Assembly: GCA_018715775.1 (NCBI GenBank)
Contig: DVKZ01000011.1
Coordinates: 1-32,603, forward strand
Direction of reading: 5' to 3'
DNA: 32,603 bases
DNA from: Candidatus Fimousia stercorigallinarum
Lineage (GTDB): Bacteria; Bacillota; Clostridia; Lachnospirales; Lachnospiraceae
In this document: positions 24,758 through 32,603 of the stretch, piece after piece
Numbering within the stretch: the stretch's first letter is position 1
Layout: every line of letters begins with the position of its first letter
Translations under genes and position numbers: made by a program
The notes under the pieces: model-generated
Seen by the model: only the letters and a program-made list of their open reading frames with translations
Told to the model about the DNA's origin: nothing
Databases searched by the model: none

Positions 24758-24765
24758 CGTCAACG

Positions 24766-24888
24766 TTATTCATTTCTATTTTTATTTTTTTTCACAGAAA
24801 TCCCGACTTTTAATCCAACGCCGGCAGCTGCGAGCAATAATATAAATTTAATAAAATAACTGACAAATTCTGATAATAAAGCGTTCAT
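24766..24888 (-). CDS. Small single-span membrane protein, 40 residues, unknown function
   Basis: The minus strand from 24888 reads MNALLSEFVSYFIKFILLLA, then AAGVGLKVGISVKKNKNRNE and a TAA stop. A very good ribosome binding site, GGAGGTG, lies five bases before the ATG, and a strong promoter lies 31-60 nt upstream. The peptide has one hydrophobic helix (about residues 8-30) and a basic C-terminal tail, so an inside-facing C-terminus is expected. I do not recognise a characterised family. It sits between hisI and alaS; three successive alanine codons (residues 20-22) lie within the helix. Gene calling may skip it for its size, but the translation signals are better than those of several large neighbours. 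Confidence 0.75.
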   Translation of the reverse strand: MNALLSEFVSYFIKFILLLAAAGVGLKVGISVKKNKNRNE

Positions 24889-24918
24889 ACGCCACCTCCG
24901 CTTTTTCTGAACACTAAT

Positions 24919-24947
24919 AATATAGCATATTCTTTACCAAGTGCCAA
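24919..24947 (-). promoter_or_regulatory. Promoter upstream of the small membrane ORF and alaS
   Basis: On the minus strand -35 TTGGCA (24942-24947) and -10 TATATT (24919-24924) are exactly 17 nt apart, and TGC precedes the -10 to give an extended element. It lies right after the hisI stop codon. It is the only convincing promoter I see for alaS, so alaS transcripts would cross the hairpin at 24733-24757. Confidence 0.75.
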
Positions 24948-24952
24948 ATATT

Positions 24953-25303
24953 TTATTCTTCTTCCTGAGCTAATTTTCGGTAAAAGCAAGTACGGTTACC
25001 CGTATGACAGGCTGCACCAACCTGTTTTACCTTCGCGAGAATCGTATCATTATCACAATCGATATACAGTTCTCTCACATATTGAAGATGTCCGGAAGTC
25101 AGGCCTTTCGTCCAAAGTTCATTTCGGCTGCGGCTCCAATACGTCATAAGTCCGGTTTCCAATGTTTTTTCAAAAGCTTCCCTATTCATATAAGCAACCA
25201 TGAGCACTTCCTGGTTTTCGTAATCCTGTGTTACGACAGGAATCATGCCATTATCATTTAATTTCAGATCTTCAAATTGAATTCTGCTTTTCCACTTTCC
25301 CAT
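24953..25303 (-). CDS. hisI: Phosphoribosyl-AMP cyclohydrolase
   Basis: HisI opens the purine ring of phosphoribosyl-AMP in the third step of histidine synthesis. The start at 25303 ([19 protein letters not shown]) has AGGAGG six bases upstream, giving 116 residues; an in-frame ATG at 25321 overlaps the hisB stop but lacks a site. Family motifs are present: [13 protein letters not shown], then [11 protein letters not shown] with metal-binding aspartates and [14 protein letters not shown] with the zinc cysteines. It lacks the HisE pyrophosphohydrolase domain that is fused in many bacteria, so hisE must be elsewhere. It is the last his gene in this cluster. Confidence 0.96.
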   Translation of the reverse strand: MGKWKSRIQFEDLKLNDNGMIPVVTQDYENQEVLMVAYMNREAFEKTLETGLMTYWSRSRNELWTKGLTSGHLQYVRELYIDCDNDTILAKVKQVGAACHTGNRTCFYRKLAQEEE

Positions 25304-25317
25304 TATAAACCTCCTGA

Positions 25318-25908
25318 TCATAAAGATCCTTTTGTCGACAAAACATCTGTAATTCTCGGATCATGTTTTGTTGCCTGATCCAGTGCTTTTGCAAATGATT
25401 TATATGCGCCTTCAATGATATGATGCGCATTGCCGTCATTCGATAGCTGCTTGATATGTAGATTCATGCCACAGGAATAAGATACTGCATAGAAAAATTC
25501 TTTCACCATCTCCGTATCGTAACCGCCAACGCGTTCTGCCTGAAATTTCATATCGGTCACAAAATACGGTCTGCCCGATAGATCGAGCGCACAGAGAATC
25601 AGAGATTCATCCATTGGAAGGATACACGATCCATATCTTACGATCCCTTTTTTATCTCCGATCGCTTTCTTGATACATTCCCCCAGAACAATTCCCGTAT
25701 CTTCAATCGTATGGTGACAGTCCACTTCCAAATCGCCGTCTACGATACATTTCAGATCAAAAAATCCGTGTTTTGCAAAGCTGTTCAGCATATGGTCAAA
25801 AAAACCGATTCCTGTATTGACTTCCGCTTTTCCGGATCCATCGATATTGATCATCATTTCAATTTTGGTTTCACTTGTAATTCGTGTTATCGATGCTGTT
25901 CTGTTCAT
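25318..25908 (-). CDS. hisB: Imidazoleglycerol-phosphate dehydratase
   Basis: HisB dehydrates imidazole glycerol phosphate in the sixth step of histidine synthesis. The 196-residue monofunctional enzyme shows the manganese-binding repeats [14 protein letters not shown] with [10 protein letters not shown], and later [21 protein letters not shown]. No histidinol phosphatase domain is fused. The ribosome binding site is weak, so coupling to hisD (24 nt upstream) is plausible. It lies 15 nt before the chosen hisI start. Confidence 0.97.
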   Translation of the reverse strand: MNRTASITRITSETKIEMMINIDGSGKAEVNTGIGFFDHMLNSFAKHGFFDLKCIVDGDLEVDCHHTIEDTGIVLGECIKKAIGDKKGIVRYGSCILPMDESLILCALDLSGRPYFVTDMKFQAERVGGYDTEMVKEFFYAVSYSCGMNLHIKQLSNDGNAHHIIEGAYKSFAKALDQATKHDPRITDVLSTKGSL

Positions 25909-25932
25909 ATGCCTGATACCCTATACCCTTTC

Positions 25933-27228
25933 TTACTGTTCTTCAAATCTGACTTTGATCGAATTTGCATGTGCCGTTAACTGTTCCACCTCCGCAAATG
26001 CTTCAATATCCTTATGGATCGGTTCCAGGGCCTCTTTCGAATAGTAAATAATGCTGGACTTTTTAATAAAATCATCTACGCTTAGAGGAGAGAAAAATTT
26101 TGCCGTCCCATTCGTTGGAAGTACATGGTTTGGTCCGGCAAAGTAATCGCCGAGCGGTTCAGAACTATATTCTCCGATAAAGATCGCGCCTGCATTGCGG
26201 ATCTTTGTCATAACATCAAATGGATTTGCCGTTACCACTTCTAAATGTTCCGATGCGATCGCATTGACTGTTTCAATTGCCTGATCCATAGTTTCAGCCA
26301 CAAGCAGGTAGCCGAATTGATCCAGGGATTTTTGAATGATTTCTGCTCTGGACAGCTCTTTTAAAAAACCTTCAATCTCTTTTTCTACTTCTTTTGCAAA
26401 CGCCTCGCTCGTCGTAACTAAAATCGCACTCGCAAGCTCGTCATGTTCTGCCTGTGACAGCAGATCCGCCGCAACATAACGAGGATTTGCCGTTTCATCT
26501 GCAAGTACCGCAATTTCACTCGGACCGGCAATGGAATCAATGCTCACATTTCCATATACTTGTTTTTTCGCAAGCGCAACGTAAATATTTCCGGGTCCGA
26601 CGATCTTATCAACCTGAGGGATCGTTTCCGTTCCATATGCAAGTGCTGCAATCGCCTGAGAACCCCCAACTTTATAAATAATATCCGCACCGGCTTCTTT
26701 TGCCGCAACTAACGTATTCGGATTGACTTTTCCATCTTTTCCGGGAGGAGTAACCATAACGATCTTTTCCACTCCGGCAACTTTTGCCGGTACAATATTC
26801 ATCAATACCGAAGATGGATATGCCGCTTTCCCGCCCGGCACATAAACGCCGCAGGATTCTAACGGCGTCACTTTCTGTCCAAGCATCGTTCCGTTTGGTT
26901 TGGAATCAAACCAGCTGTACTGCTTTTGTTTTTCGTGATAATCACGAATATTCACAAGTGCCTTCCGGATGATCTCAATGAATCGATCTTCCACAATATT
27001 GTACGCTTCTTTAATCTCTTCCTCCGTAACGAGCATCTGCTCTGCCGTCAGATCGCATCCATCAAATTTCTTTGTATAGGATAAAACTGCCTGATCTCCG
27101 TTTTCCTTTACATCATTGACAACTTCTGTCACTGCAGATGCATATTGATCATAATTATTCGGACTTCTTTTTAATAAATCCGTTAAAATTGTCTTAATTG
27201 ACTCATCTGTAACCTTTATCAGTTTCAT
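25933..27228 (-). CDS. hisD: Histidinol dehydrogenase
   Basis: HisD carries out the last two oxidations from histidinol to histidine with NAD+ and zinc. The 431-residue protein has the expected segments: YVPGGKAAYPSSVLMN, KVGGSQAIAALAYGT, VGPGNIYVALAKK, GPSEIAVLAD, SQAEHDELASA and the C-terminal YFAGPNHVLPTNGTA. The length is normal. It starts 3 nt after the hisG stop, with AAGGGA about eight bases upstream. Confidence 0.98.
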   Translation of the reverse strand: MKLIKVTDESIKTILTDLLKRSPNNYDQYASAVTEVVNDVKENGDQAVLSYTKKFDGCDLTAEQMLVTEEEIKEAYNIVEDRFIEIIRKALVNIRDYHEKQKQYSWFDSKPNGTMLGQKVTPLESCGVYVPGGKAAYPSSVLMNIVPAKVAGVEKIVMVTPPGKDGKVNPNTLVAAKEAGADIIYKVGGSQAIAALAYGTETIPQVDKIVGPGNIYVALAKKQVYGNVSIDSIAGPSEIAVLADETANPRYVAADLLSQAEHDELASAILVTTSEAFAKEVEKEIEGFLKELSRAEIIQKSLDQFGYLLVAETMDQAIETVNAIASEHLEVVTANPFDVMTKIRNAGAIFIGEYSSEPLGDYFAGPNHVLPTNGTAKFFSPLSVDDFIKKSSIIYYSKEALEPIHKDIEAFAEVEQLTAHANSIKVRFEEQ

Positions 27229-27231
27229 GAT

Positions 27232-27885
27232 CTATTTCCCTTCTTTTTCCTTCGTCAGCTTCTTCAGATCTGTAATAATCTTCTGGATCCTCTCCTGCTC
27301 CATCTTAAAACTTACCTGGTTTACAACCATTCGTGCAGATAATGGACAAATTTTTTCTAATACCTGAAGACCATTTTCTCTCAACGTCGTTCCTGTTTCT
27401 ACGATATCAACGATCACTTCTGCCAGACCGACGATCGGAGCTAGTTCTACCGATCCATTTAATTTAACAATCTCAACCGTCTGAAGTTTTTTGTTATAAA
27501 AATAGTCCTTGGCAATATTCGGATATTTTGATGCAACATGGATTAATTCGTTGTGCTCTAAATATTTCCTTGCCGATTCCGGCCCACACACGCACATATC
27601 ACATTTACCGAATCCAAGATCCAGCACTTCAAACAACGTTCTTCCTTCTTCTAAAATCGTATCTTTGCCTACCACCCCAATATCAGCGGCACCATATTCT
27701 ACATAAGTCGGAACATCAGAGGCTTTTGATAAGAAAAATTTGAGTTTTAATTCTTCATTGACAAAGATCAACTTTCTTGTTTTCTCGTCTTTCATCTCCT
27801 CACATGTGATTCCGATCTCTTCCAGCATAGCCATCGCTTTTTTCGCCAGACGGCCTTTTGCCAATGCAAATGTTAAATATCTCAT
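27232..27885 (-). CDS. hisG: ATP phosphoribosyltransferase, short form
   Basis: HisG commits ATP and PRPP to histidine synthesis. At 217 residues it is the short form, which lacks the regulatory C-terminal domain and needs HisZ. Motifs include the start MRYLTFALAKGRLAKKAM, the GAADIGVVGKDTILE segment and the PRPP-binding DIVETGTTLRENGL. It overlaps hisZ by 4 nt (ATGA, 27882-27885), in keeping with a hetero-octameric HisZ-HisG complex. Confidence 0.97.
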   Translation of the reverse strand: MRYLTFALAKGRLAKKAMAMLEEIGITCEEMKDEKTRKLIFVNEELKLKFFLSKASDVPTYVEYGAADIGVVGKDTILEEGRTLFEVLDLGFGKCDMCVCGPESARKYLEHNELIHVASKYPNIAKDYFYNKKLQTVEIVKLNGSVELAPIVGLAEVIVDIVETGTTLRENGLQVLEKICPLSARMVVNQVSFKMEQERIQKIITDLKKLTKEKEGK

Positions 27886-29168
27886 TTTCCTTTTATCCCT
27901 TCAATTCTTTCATATACTTCTTCTACGCTGCTCATCTTTTCAAACTTCTTCGTTTCTGTCGTGATCAGCCAGATCAGATCTTCACTCTCAAAATAGCAAA
28001 TGCAGTCCATTCCTTCTTTTTCAGCAATTTCAAAATAATGATCGAATGGTTTGCCTTGGCGCAGATGCATCACTTCACAGGCAATTCCATGTTTGCGATA
28101 CTTATCTGCAAGTTTGACAGCCGCCGGATAAGCGCCGTCACGATAGATGATCATACGTCTGTCACTTTTATTTTCAATAGGAATCTTCTGGCTGCGCATT
28201 GCAAGAAGCAGTTCATCTACATTTATTGCAAATCCAATTGATGGCGCATTTTTTCCAAACTGTGCAAGAAGACTGTCATAACGTCCTCCCTTGATCACAG
28301 CATCGCCGGTTCCATATGTATAACCCTTAAAGATAATTCCGGTATAATAATTATAATTATGCAGCATGCCAAGATCAAAACTGACATATTTATCATATCC
28401 GTAAATGGATAAGATCCGATATACATTTTCCAAATGTTCTACCGCGCGGCATGCCATCTGATTGCACGTCAGGTTTTTCGCTGTTTCTAAGATGTCAACA
28501 CCGCCGTATAATTCAGAAAACTTCAGGATTACCTGTTTCCCTTCTTCTGAAATCTCTGTTCCCGCAATAAATTCTTCCATACCGAAAAAGTTCTTATTCC
28601 GGATCAGCTCACGCAGACGTTCTTCCTCTTCTTCTTTAATATGAAACTCATCGACGATTCCCTGGTAAAACTCCACCTGTCCGATATCCACTGTAAAATC
28701 CTCTATTCCAACCGAAAGGAATGACTCAATCGCCATGGCAATCATCTCCGCATCGCCGCCGGCACTGTTGTCATTAACGAGTTCTGCACCCAGTTGTGTC
28801 GTTTCTTTTAATTTTCCCTGATAGCTGGAGTTATTGATAAAGGTATTTCCCTTATAACACAAACGAATCGGTAGTTCTTCTTCCTCATAATACTTCGCAA
28901 CACATCGTGCGATCGACGGAGTCATATCCGGACGAAGGACAAGAGTATTCCCTTCTCTGTCAAAAAACTTATACATCTCTTTCGATGAAACGGATCCCTT
29001 ATCCCGGTTAAAAATATCAAAGAATTCGAACATCGGAGTTTGAATTCTCTTATATCCGTATAACTTTAATACTTCCAGCAATTGTTCCTCAATTTTTATT
29101 TTTTGGTTATATTCACCATCATAAATGTCACGTACACCTTCTGGTGTATGAAGCAATTTTTTATTCAT
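27882..29168 (-). CDS. hisZ: ATP phosphoribosyltransferase regulatory subunit
   Basis: HisZ is a catalytically inactive histidyl-tRNA-synthetase-like protein that activates short HisG and mediates histidine feedback. I chose the ATG at 29168 (MNKKLLHTPEGVRDIYDGEY), with AAAGGA upstream, giving 428 residues; an ATG 17 codons earlier (29219) is less likely. Class II-synthetase-like features include TPEGVRDI, VLRPDMTPSIARCVA and the GGRYDSLLAQFG region. It is the first gene of the cluster. It could be mistaken for hisS, but linkage to short hisG supports HisZ. Confidence 0.95.
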   Translation of the reverse strand: MNKKLLHTPEGVRDIYDGEYNQKIKIEEQLLEVLKLYGYKRIQTPMFEFFDIFNRDKGSVSSKEMYKFFDREGNTLVLRPDMTPSIARCVAKYYEEEELPIRLCYKGNTFINNSSYQGKLKETTQLGAELVNDNSAGGDAEMIAMAIESFLSVGIEDFTVDIGQVEFYQGIVDEFHIKEEEEERLRELIRNKNFFGMEEFIAGTEISEEGKQVILKFSELYGGVDILETAKNLTCNQMACRAVEHLENVYRILSIYGYDKYVSFDLGMLHNYNYYTGIIFKGYTYGTGDAVIKGGRYDSLLAQFGKNAPSIGFAINVDELLLAMRSQKIPIENKSDRRMIIYRDGAYPAAVKLADKYRKHGIACEVMHLRQGKPFDHYFEIAEKEGMDCICYFESEDLIWLITTETKKFEKMSSVEEVYERIEGIKGK

Positions 29169-29241
29169 GTTCGGTCCTTTCTCTTCATGGACATTCTGAT
29201 TTTTACACAATACGCCCATGTTATTCTATCTCTATCACGAT

Positions 29242-29270
29242 AGTTTAGCACAAGTACGAAAAAAACTCAA
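29242..29270 (-). promoter_or_regulatory. Promoter of the hisZGDBI operon
   Basis: On the minus strand -35 TTGAGT (29265-29270) and -10 TAAACT (29242-29247) are 17 nt apart, with TGC forming an extended -10. A short inverted repeat, CTATC-AC-GATAG (29232-29243), overlaps the -10 and the expected start point. Confidence 0.65.
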
Positions 29271-29281
29271 CTAACAATCAG

Positions 29282-29311
29282 TTGTCATTTCCCAATTATT
29301 AGTGTTATACT
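29282..29311 (+). promoter_or_regulatory. Promoter of rqcH
   Basis: TTGTCA (29282-29287) and TATACT (29306-29311) are 18 nt apart, with TGT before the -10 forming an extended element. Its -35 lies about 12 nt from the -35 of the divergent his promoter, and an inverted repeat spans the two. Confidence 0.7.
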
Positions 29312-29341
29312 GGACACTAGAGAAAAATAAGGAGGTGTCCT

Positions 29342-31084
29342 ATGGCATTAGACGGACTTGTTATTTCCAATCTAAAAAAAGACTGTCAGGAACATCTGAC
29401 CGGCGGCCGTATTTATAAAATCTATCAGCCGGAATCCGATGAACTGACTCTGATCATAAAAAACAATCGCGCTACTTATCGACTGCTTCTTTCAGCTAAC
29501 GCCAGCCTTCCGCTGGTCTACCTGACGACGACAGCAAAAAATAATCCCGTTCAGGCGCCAAATTTCTGCATGCTTCTTCGAAAGCATATCCAAAACGGCC
29601 GGATCACCAGAATTGAACAACCGGGATTTGAACGTATTTTAATATTTACGATTGAACACTTAAATGATCTTGGAGATTTGTGTCAGAAAAAACTCATTAT
29701 CGAGATTATGGGAAAACACAGCAATATTATTTTTGTCGATAATCAAAATCAGATTATCGACAGCATTAAACATATTTCTGCGCAGATCAGTTCTGTCCGC
29801 GAAGTCCTTCCCGGAAGAACGTATTATCTGCCTCCATCCCAGGGAAAAATTTCTCCATTTAAAGCGGATTTGAATTACTTTACAGAAACCATTTTTCAAA
29901 AACCTGTCTCCGTATGCAAAGCCATATACACATCGATCACCGGTATCAGTCCTCTGATCGCCAATGAGCTTTGCTACCGTGCCGGAATCGACGGAAATGA
30001 TGCCATTTCTTCATTATCCGATGAGCAGACCGCACGCCTGTATGGAGAATTTGTCCGGTTGGTCAGTCAGATCGAACAGGGTGCATTTGAACCAAATATC
30101 CTGCTTCATAAGGAAGAACCGATTGAATTTTCCAGCATCCGCCTGACGTCTTATCCAAATTGCCGGACGGAGGTATATTCTTCGATCTCAGAGGTACTAC
30201 AATCCTACTATTCAATGAAGGATAAAATTACACGGATCCGTCAGAAATCTGCTGATCTTCGAAAAATCATCAGCACATCGTTAGAGCGCGCAACAAAGAA
30301 ATATGATATTCAGATGAAACAGCTGAAAGATACAGAAAAACGGGAAAAATACCGTATTTACGGAGAGCTGTTAAATACGTATGGTTATCACGCTCAACCC
30401 GAAGCAAAAAGCATCACCTGTTTCAATTATTACACAAATGAGGAAATCACAATCCCTCTCGATCCGACAAATTCTGCTCTGGATAATGCAAAAAAATATT
30501 TTGCCAGATATAATAAATTAAAGAGAACGTATGAAGCACTCTCATCATTAACTTTAGAAACCAAACAGGAAGTGGAACATTTGGAATCCATCAACAATGC
30601 CCTGCAGATCGCATTGGATGAAGAAGATCTAGTAGAATTGAAAGAAGAGTTAATGGAATTTGGCTATATCAAACGCCGAAAAGGTAACCAGAAAAAAACA
30701 AAATTCCGTTCCAAACCGCTTCATTATATTTCCAGCGACGGTTATCATATGTATGTCGGAAAAAATAACTATCAGAACGAATCTCTGACTTTTCAGTTTG
30801 CAACCGGAAATGACTGGTGGTTCCACGCAAAACAAATGGCCGGATCTCATGTGATCGTAAAAGTTCCAAACGGCGAAGAGCTGCCGGATCAGACATTCGA
30901 GGAAGCAGGCCGGCTCGCCGCGTATTATTCCAAAGGGAAATCCAATCCAAAAGTTGAGATTGATTATACACAGAAAAAGCATTTAAAGAAAACACCTGGC
31001 GGGAAACCGGGATTTGTCATTTATCATACCAATTATTCACTGATGAGCGAACCCGATATCCGTCAAATAGAAAAAGTGGATTAG
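29342..31084 (+). CDS. rqcH: NFACT-family ribosome quality control factor RqcH
   Basis: RqcH (Rqc2/NEMF homologue; also called FbpA/YloA) binds obstructed 50S subunits and recruits tRNA-Ala to add C-terminal alanine tails that mark stalled chains for degradation. The 580-residue protein has the NFACT-N domain (MALDGLVISNLKKDC; NFCMLLRKHIQNGRI about 74-88), helix-hairpin and coiled regions (about 270-420), and the NFACT-R domain with DWWFHAKQMAGSHVIVK. The Asp97-Arg98 pair needed in Bacillus appears here as Glu97-Arg98. The ribosome binding site is AAGGAGGTG. It stands alone on the plus strand between his and glgA. Older annotations call it a fibronectin-binding protein. Confidence 0.95.
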   Translation: MALDGLVISNLKKDCQEHLTGGRIYKIYQPESDELTLIIKNNRATYRLLLSANASLPLVYLTTTAKNNPVQAPNFCMLLRKHIQNGRITRIEQPGFERILIFTIEHLNDLGDLCQKKLIIEIMGKHSNIIFVDNQNQIIDSIKHISAQISSVREVLPGRTYYLPPSQGKISPFKADLNYFTETIFQKPVSVCKAIYTSITGISPLIANELCYRAGIDGNDAISSLSDEQTARLYGEFVRLVSQIEQGAFEPNILLHKEEPIEFSSIRLTSYPNCRTEVYSSISEVLQSYYSMKDKITRIRQKSADLRKIISTSLERATKKYDIQMKQLKDTEKREKYRIYGELLNTYGYHAQPEAKSITCFNYYTNEEITIPLDPTNSALDNAKKYFARYNKLKRTYEALSSLTLETKQEVEHLESINNALQIALDEEDLVELKEELMEFGYIKRRKGNQKKTKFRSKPLHYISSDGYHMYVGKNNYQNESLTFQFATGNDWWFHAKQMAGSHVIVKVPNGEELPDQTFEEAGRLAAYYSKGKSNPKVEIDYTQKKHLKKTPGGKPGFVIYHTNYSLMSEPDIRQIEKVD

Positions 31085-31102
31085 CTGCCTAATCCACTTT
31101 TT
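31071..31102. terminator. Bidirectional terminator between rqcH and glgA
   Basis: A perfect 14-bp stem, AAAAAGTGGATTAG (31071-31084) with CTAATCCACTTTTT (31089-31102), closes a 4-nt loop. A and T runs at both outer ends let it work on both strands. The rqcH stop codon (31082-31084) is inside the 5' arm, and the glgA stop lies 11 nt beyond the other arm. Confidence 0.95.
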
Positions 31103-31112
31103 AAAATCATAA

Positions 31113-32549
31113 TTACATCAAATGATACAGTTCTTCATATTCCTTTGCGGAATGATCCCAAGAATAATCCATCTCCATGCCACGCTGTACGATACCATTC
31201 CAATCTTCCGGTGTTTCATAATAAACTTTTACTGCATACTGGATCGTATAGAGCATTTCATGTGCATTATAATTTGAAAAACTGAATCCATTGCCGGTTT
31301 TTGCATATTCATCGTATGCTTCTACCGTATCTTTTAATCCGCCTGTCTCACGAACGATCGGAACCGTTCCATAACGAAGTGCCATCAGCTGTGTCAGTCC
31401 GCATGGTTCAAATAAAGACGGAACCATCAAAGCATCCACTCCAGCATAGATTTTCTTTGACAGTGCATCGGAATACAGGATATTTGCAGATACTTTATCC
31501 GGATATTGGGAAGCATAGTAACGGAACATATTTTCATACTTCGGATCTCCGGTACCTAATACGACAAATTGCAGATTCTCACTGCAGATTTCGTTCATCA
31601 CACGGTCAACAAGATCTAATCCCTTCTGATCCGTCAAACGTGAAATGATTCCGATCACAAACTTATCCGGATCAACCGGAAGTCCGACTTCTTTCTGAAG
31701 ATCCATTTTATTCTCACGTTTTGCCTGAACAACAGTTTCTTTATCATAGCAGGCAGCAATCTGTTTATCTGTTAACGGATTGTAAGAATCGTAATCGATG
31801 CCATTAACAATACCAAACAGATCTTCTTTTCGATATCGCAGCAACGGATCCAGCTGCTCTCCGAAAAACGGTGTCTGAATCTCCTGTGCATAGGTCTCAC
31901 TTACCGTCGTAACTTTATCTGCGTATGTGATACCGCCTTTGAGCATATTTCCATTTCCATTTGTTCCCATCTTATCTTCTGTAAACAGATCAGAATGGAG
32001 ACCGGTCAGATCCATCATTCTTCCGGAATCCGTGATTCCCTGAAATCTGAGATTATGAATCGTCATAACAGTTTTGATATTCCGATAGAAATTCTGATTT
32101 GCAAAAGCTGTTTTTAAGAATACCGGAACAAGCCCCGCCTGCCAGTCATGACAGTGGATAATATCCGGCTTAAAATCAATCACTGGCAGAATTGATAACG
32201 CAGCCTTAGAGAAATAACAGAATTTCTCAATATCTAAATACATATCCCCGTACGGTTTATTTCCTGTAAAATAATACAAATTGTCAATAAAATAGAATGT
32301 AACACCATCATATACCAATTCTTTAATGCCAACATATTGTGTACGCCATGATAAATCCATATAGAAACTCGAGATATCTGTCATAGCATCCCTGAATTTA
32401 TTCGGAATACATGTATAATTTGGTAAAACAACTCTTACATCATATTCATCTTTATCAAACGTCTTTGGCAGAGTTCCGACAACATCCGCCAGTCCACCAG
32501 TCTTAATAAATGGTACGCTCTCCGATGCAACAAATAATATTTTCTTCAT
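31113..32549 (-). CDS. glgA: Glycogen (starch) synthase, ADP-glucose type
   Basis: GlgA is a GT5 glycosyltransferase that extends alpha-1,4-glucan with ADP-glucose. The 478-residue protein opens MKKILFVASESVPFIKTGGL, with the nucleotide-sugar motif KTGGLADV at residues 16-23. Further hallmarks are HCHDWQAGLVP, GIVNGIDYDSYNP and the C-terminal VPSLFEPCGLTQLMALRYGT with its acidic residue, followed by RETGGLKDTV. The length is typical. AGGAGGA is seven bases before the ATG. No other glycogen genes are in view; it may be monocistronic. Confidence 0.97.
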   Translation of the reverse strand: MKKILFVASESVPFIKTGGLADVVGTLPKTFDKDEYDVRVVLPNYTCIPNKFRDAMTDISSFYMDLSWRTQYVGIKELVYDGVTFYFIDNLYYFTGNKPYGDMYLDIEKFCYFSKAALSILPVIDFKPDIIHCHDWQAGLVPVFLKTAFANQNFYRNIKTVMTIHNLRFQGITDSGRMMDLTGLHSDLFTEDKMGTNGNGNMLKGGITYADKVTTVSETYAQEIQTPFFGEQLDPLLRYRKEDLFGIVNGIDYDSYNPLTDKQIAACYDKETVVQAKRENKMDLQKEVGLPVDPDKFVIGIISRLTDQKGLDLVDRVMNEICSENLQFVVLGTGDPKYENMFRYYASQYPDKVSANILYSDALSKKIYAGVDALMVPSLFEPCGLTQLMALRYGTVPIVRETGGLKDTVEAYDEYAKTGNGFSFSNYNAHEMLYTIQYAVKVYYETPEDWNGIVQRGMEMDYSWDHSAKEYEELYHLM

Positions 32550-32577
32550 ACCTTCGTCCTCCTACGTGATATGTATC

Positions 32578-32583
32578 ATTATA
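32578..32583 (-). promoter_or_regulatory. -10 element of the glgA promoter
   Basis: A perfect minus-strand TATAAT lies 28 nt upstream of the glgA ATG. The matching -35 would fall at or beyond the window edge (32601 and above), so it cannot be judged. Confidence 0.5.
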
Positions 32584-32603
32584 TCATTGTACAAAAAATA
32601 ATA

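Noticed and set aside
24758..24763. A TTGACG -35-like hexamer just before the hairpin upstream of alaS
   Set aside because: No -10-like sequence lies 16-18 nt downstream, so it does not make a promoter for alaS.
24706..24952. T-box riboswitch for alaS
   Set aside because: There is no room for a T-box leader and no GGGTGG-type antiterminator motif; only the simple hairpin is present.
1..32603. Mobile elements, CRISPR arrays, phage genes, defence systems, rRNA
   Set aside because: No transposase, integrase, regular spaced repeats or defence-type genes were found; all long frames are accounted for by core metabolism, translation, sporulation and DNA-processing genes.

Overview
This AT-rich window is ordinary chromosome from an anaerobic, spore-forming low-GC Firmicute. 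The best fit is Clostridia, probably family Lachnospiraceae. The reasons are a six-gene clostridial-type Rnf complex (order C-D-G-E-A-B), a comM-dprA-topA-codY string, sporulation-associated genes (ymxH, yqfC, yqfD, a BofC-like protein), a short-form HisG paired with HisZ, and an RqcH ribosome-rescue factor. I see no mobile element, phage gene, CRISPR array, rRNA or toxin-antitoxin pair. Nearly all genes lie on the minus strand; only tRNA-Pro, rpsU and rqcH are on the plus strand.

Layout by region. At 1-4849 (minus) is the comM-dprA-topA string, running into the first ten codons of codY at the window edge. A strong sigma-A promoter sits just upstream of comM, and a near-perfect CodY box lies inside a putative promoter in front of codY. 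At 4850-5626 are nrdR and ymxH. At 5668-10798 is the complete rnfCDGEAB operon with its own promoter and terminator. At 10844-21300 is a long, tightly packed series: yqfC-yqfD-phoH-ybeY-(MOP flippase)-(BofC-like)-(HI0933 flavoprotein)-(COG2509 FAD dehydrogenase)-proB-(DUF896)-proA. Many of its junctions are 4-nt ATGA overlaps, and it ends at a strong hairpin. At 21366-21957 are tRNA-Pro(CGG) and rpsU, each with a promoter and terminator. At 21993-24947 is alaS, preceded by a 40-residue membrane-protein gene and a terminator-like hairpin. At 24953-29168 is hisZ-hisG-hisD-hisB-hisI, divergent from rqcH (29342-31084). rqcH converges on glgA (31113-32549) at a perfect bidirectional terminator.

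How the genes work together. Rnf couples ferredoxin oxidation and NAD+ reduction to ion transport across the membrane. ProB and ProA make the proline precursor. The his genes supply the first two enzymes of histidine synthesis plus HisB, HisI and HisD, while hisC, hisH, hisA, hisF and hisE must lie elsewhere. AlaRS supplies the Ala-tRNA that RqcH-type factors use for tailing stalled nascent chains. ComM, DprA and TopA handle DNA, NrdR controls ribonucleotide reductase genes, and CodY links expression to nutrient state.

I did not find a clearly new multi-gene system. The items most worth a second look are the CodY box exactly filling the -35/-10 spacer of the putative codY promoter, the 40-residue membrane ORF and hairpin in front of alaS, the cysteine-rich tail of RnfE, the structured rpsU leader, and several start codons (proB, alaS, yqfD) that appear to be TTG.
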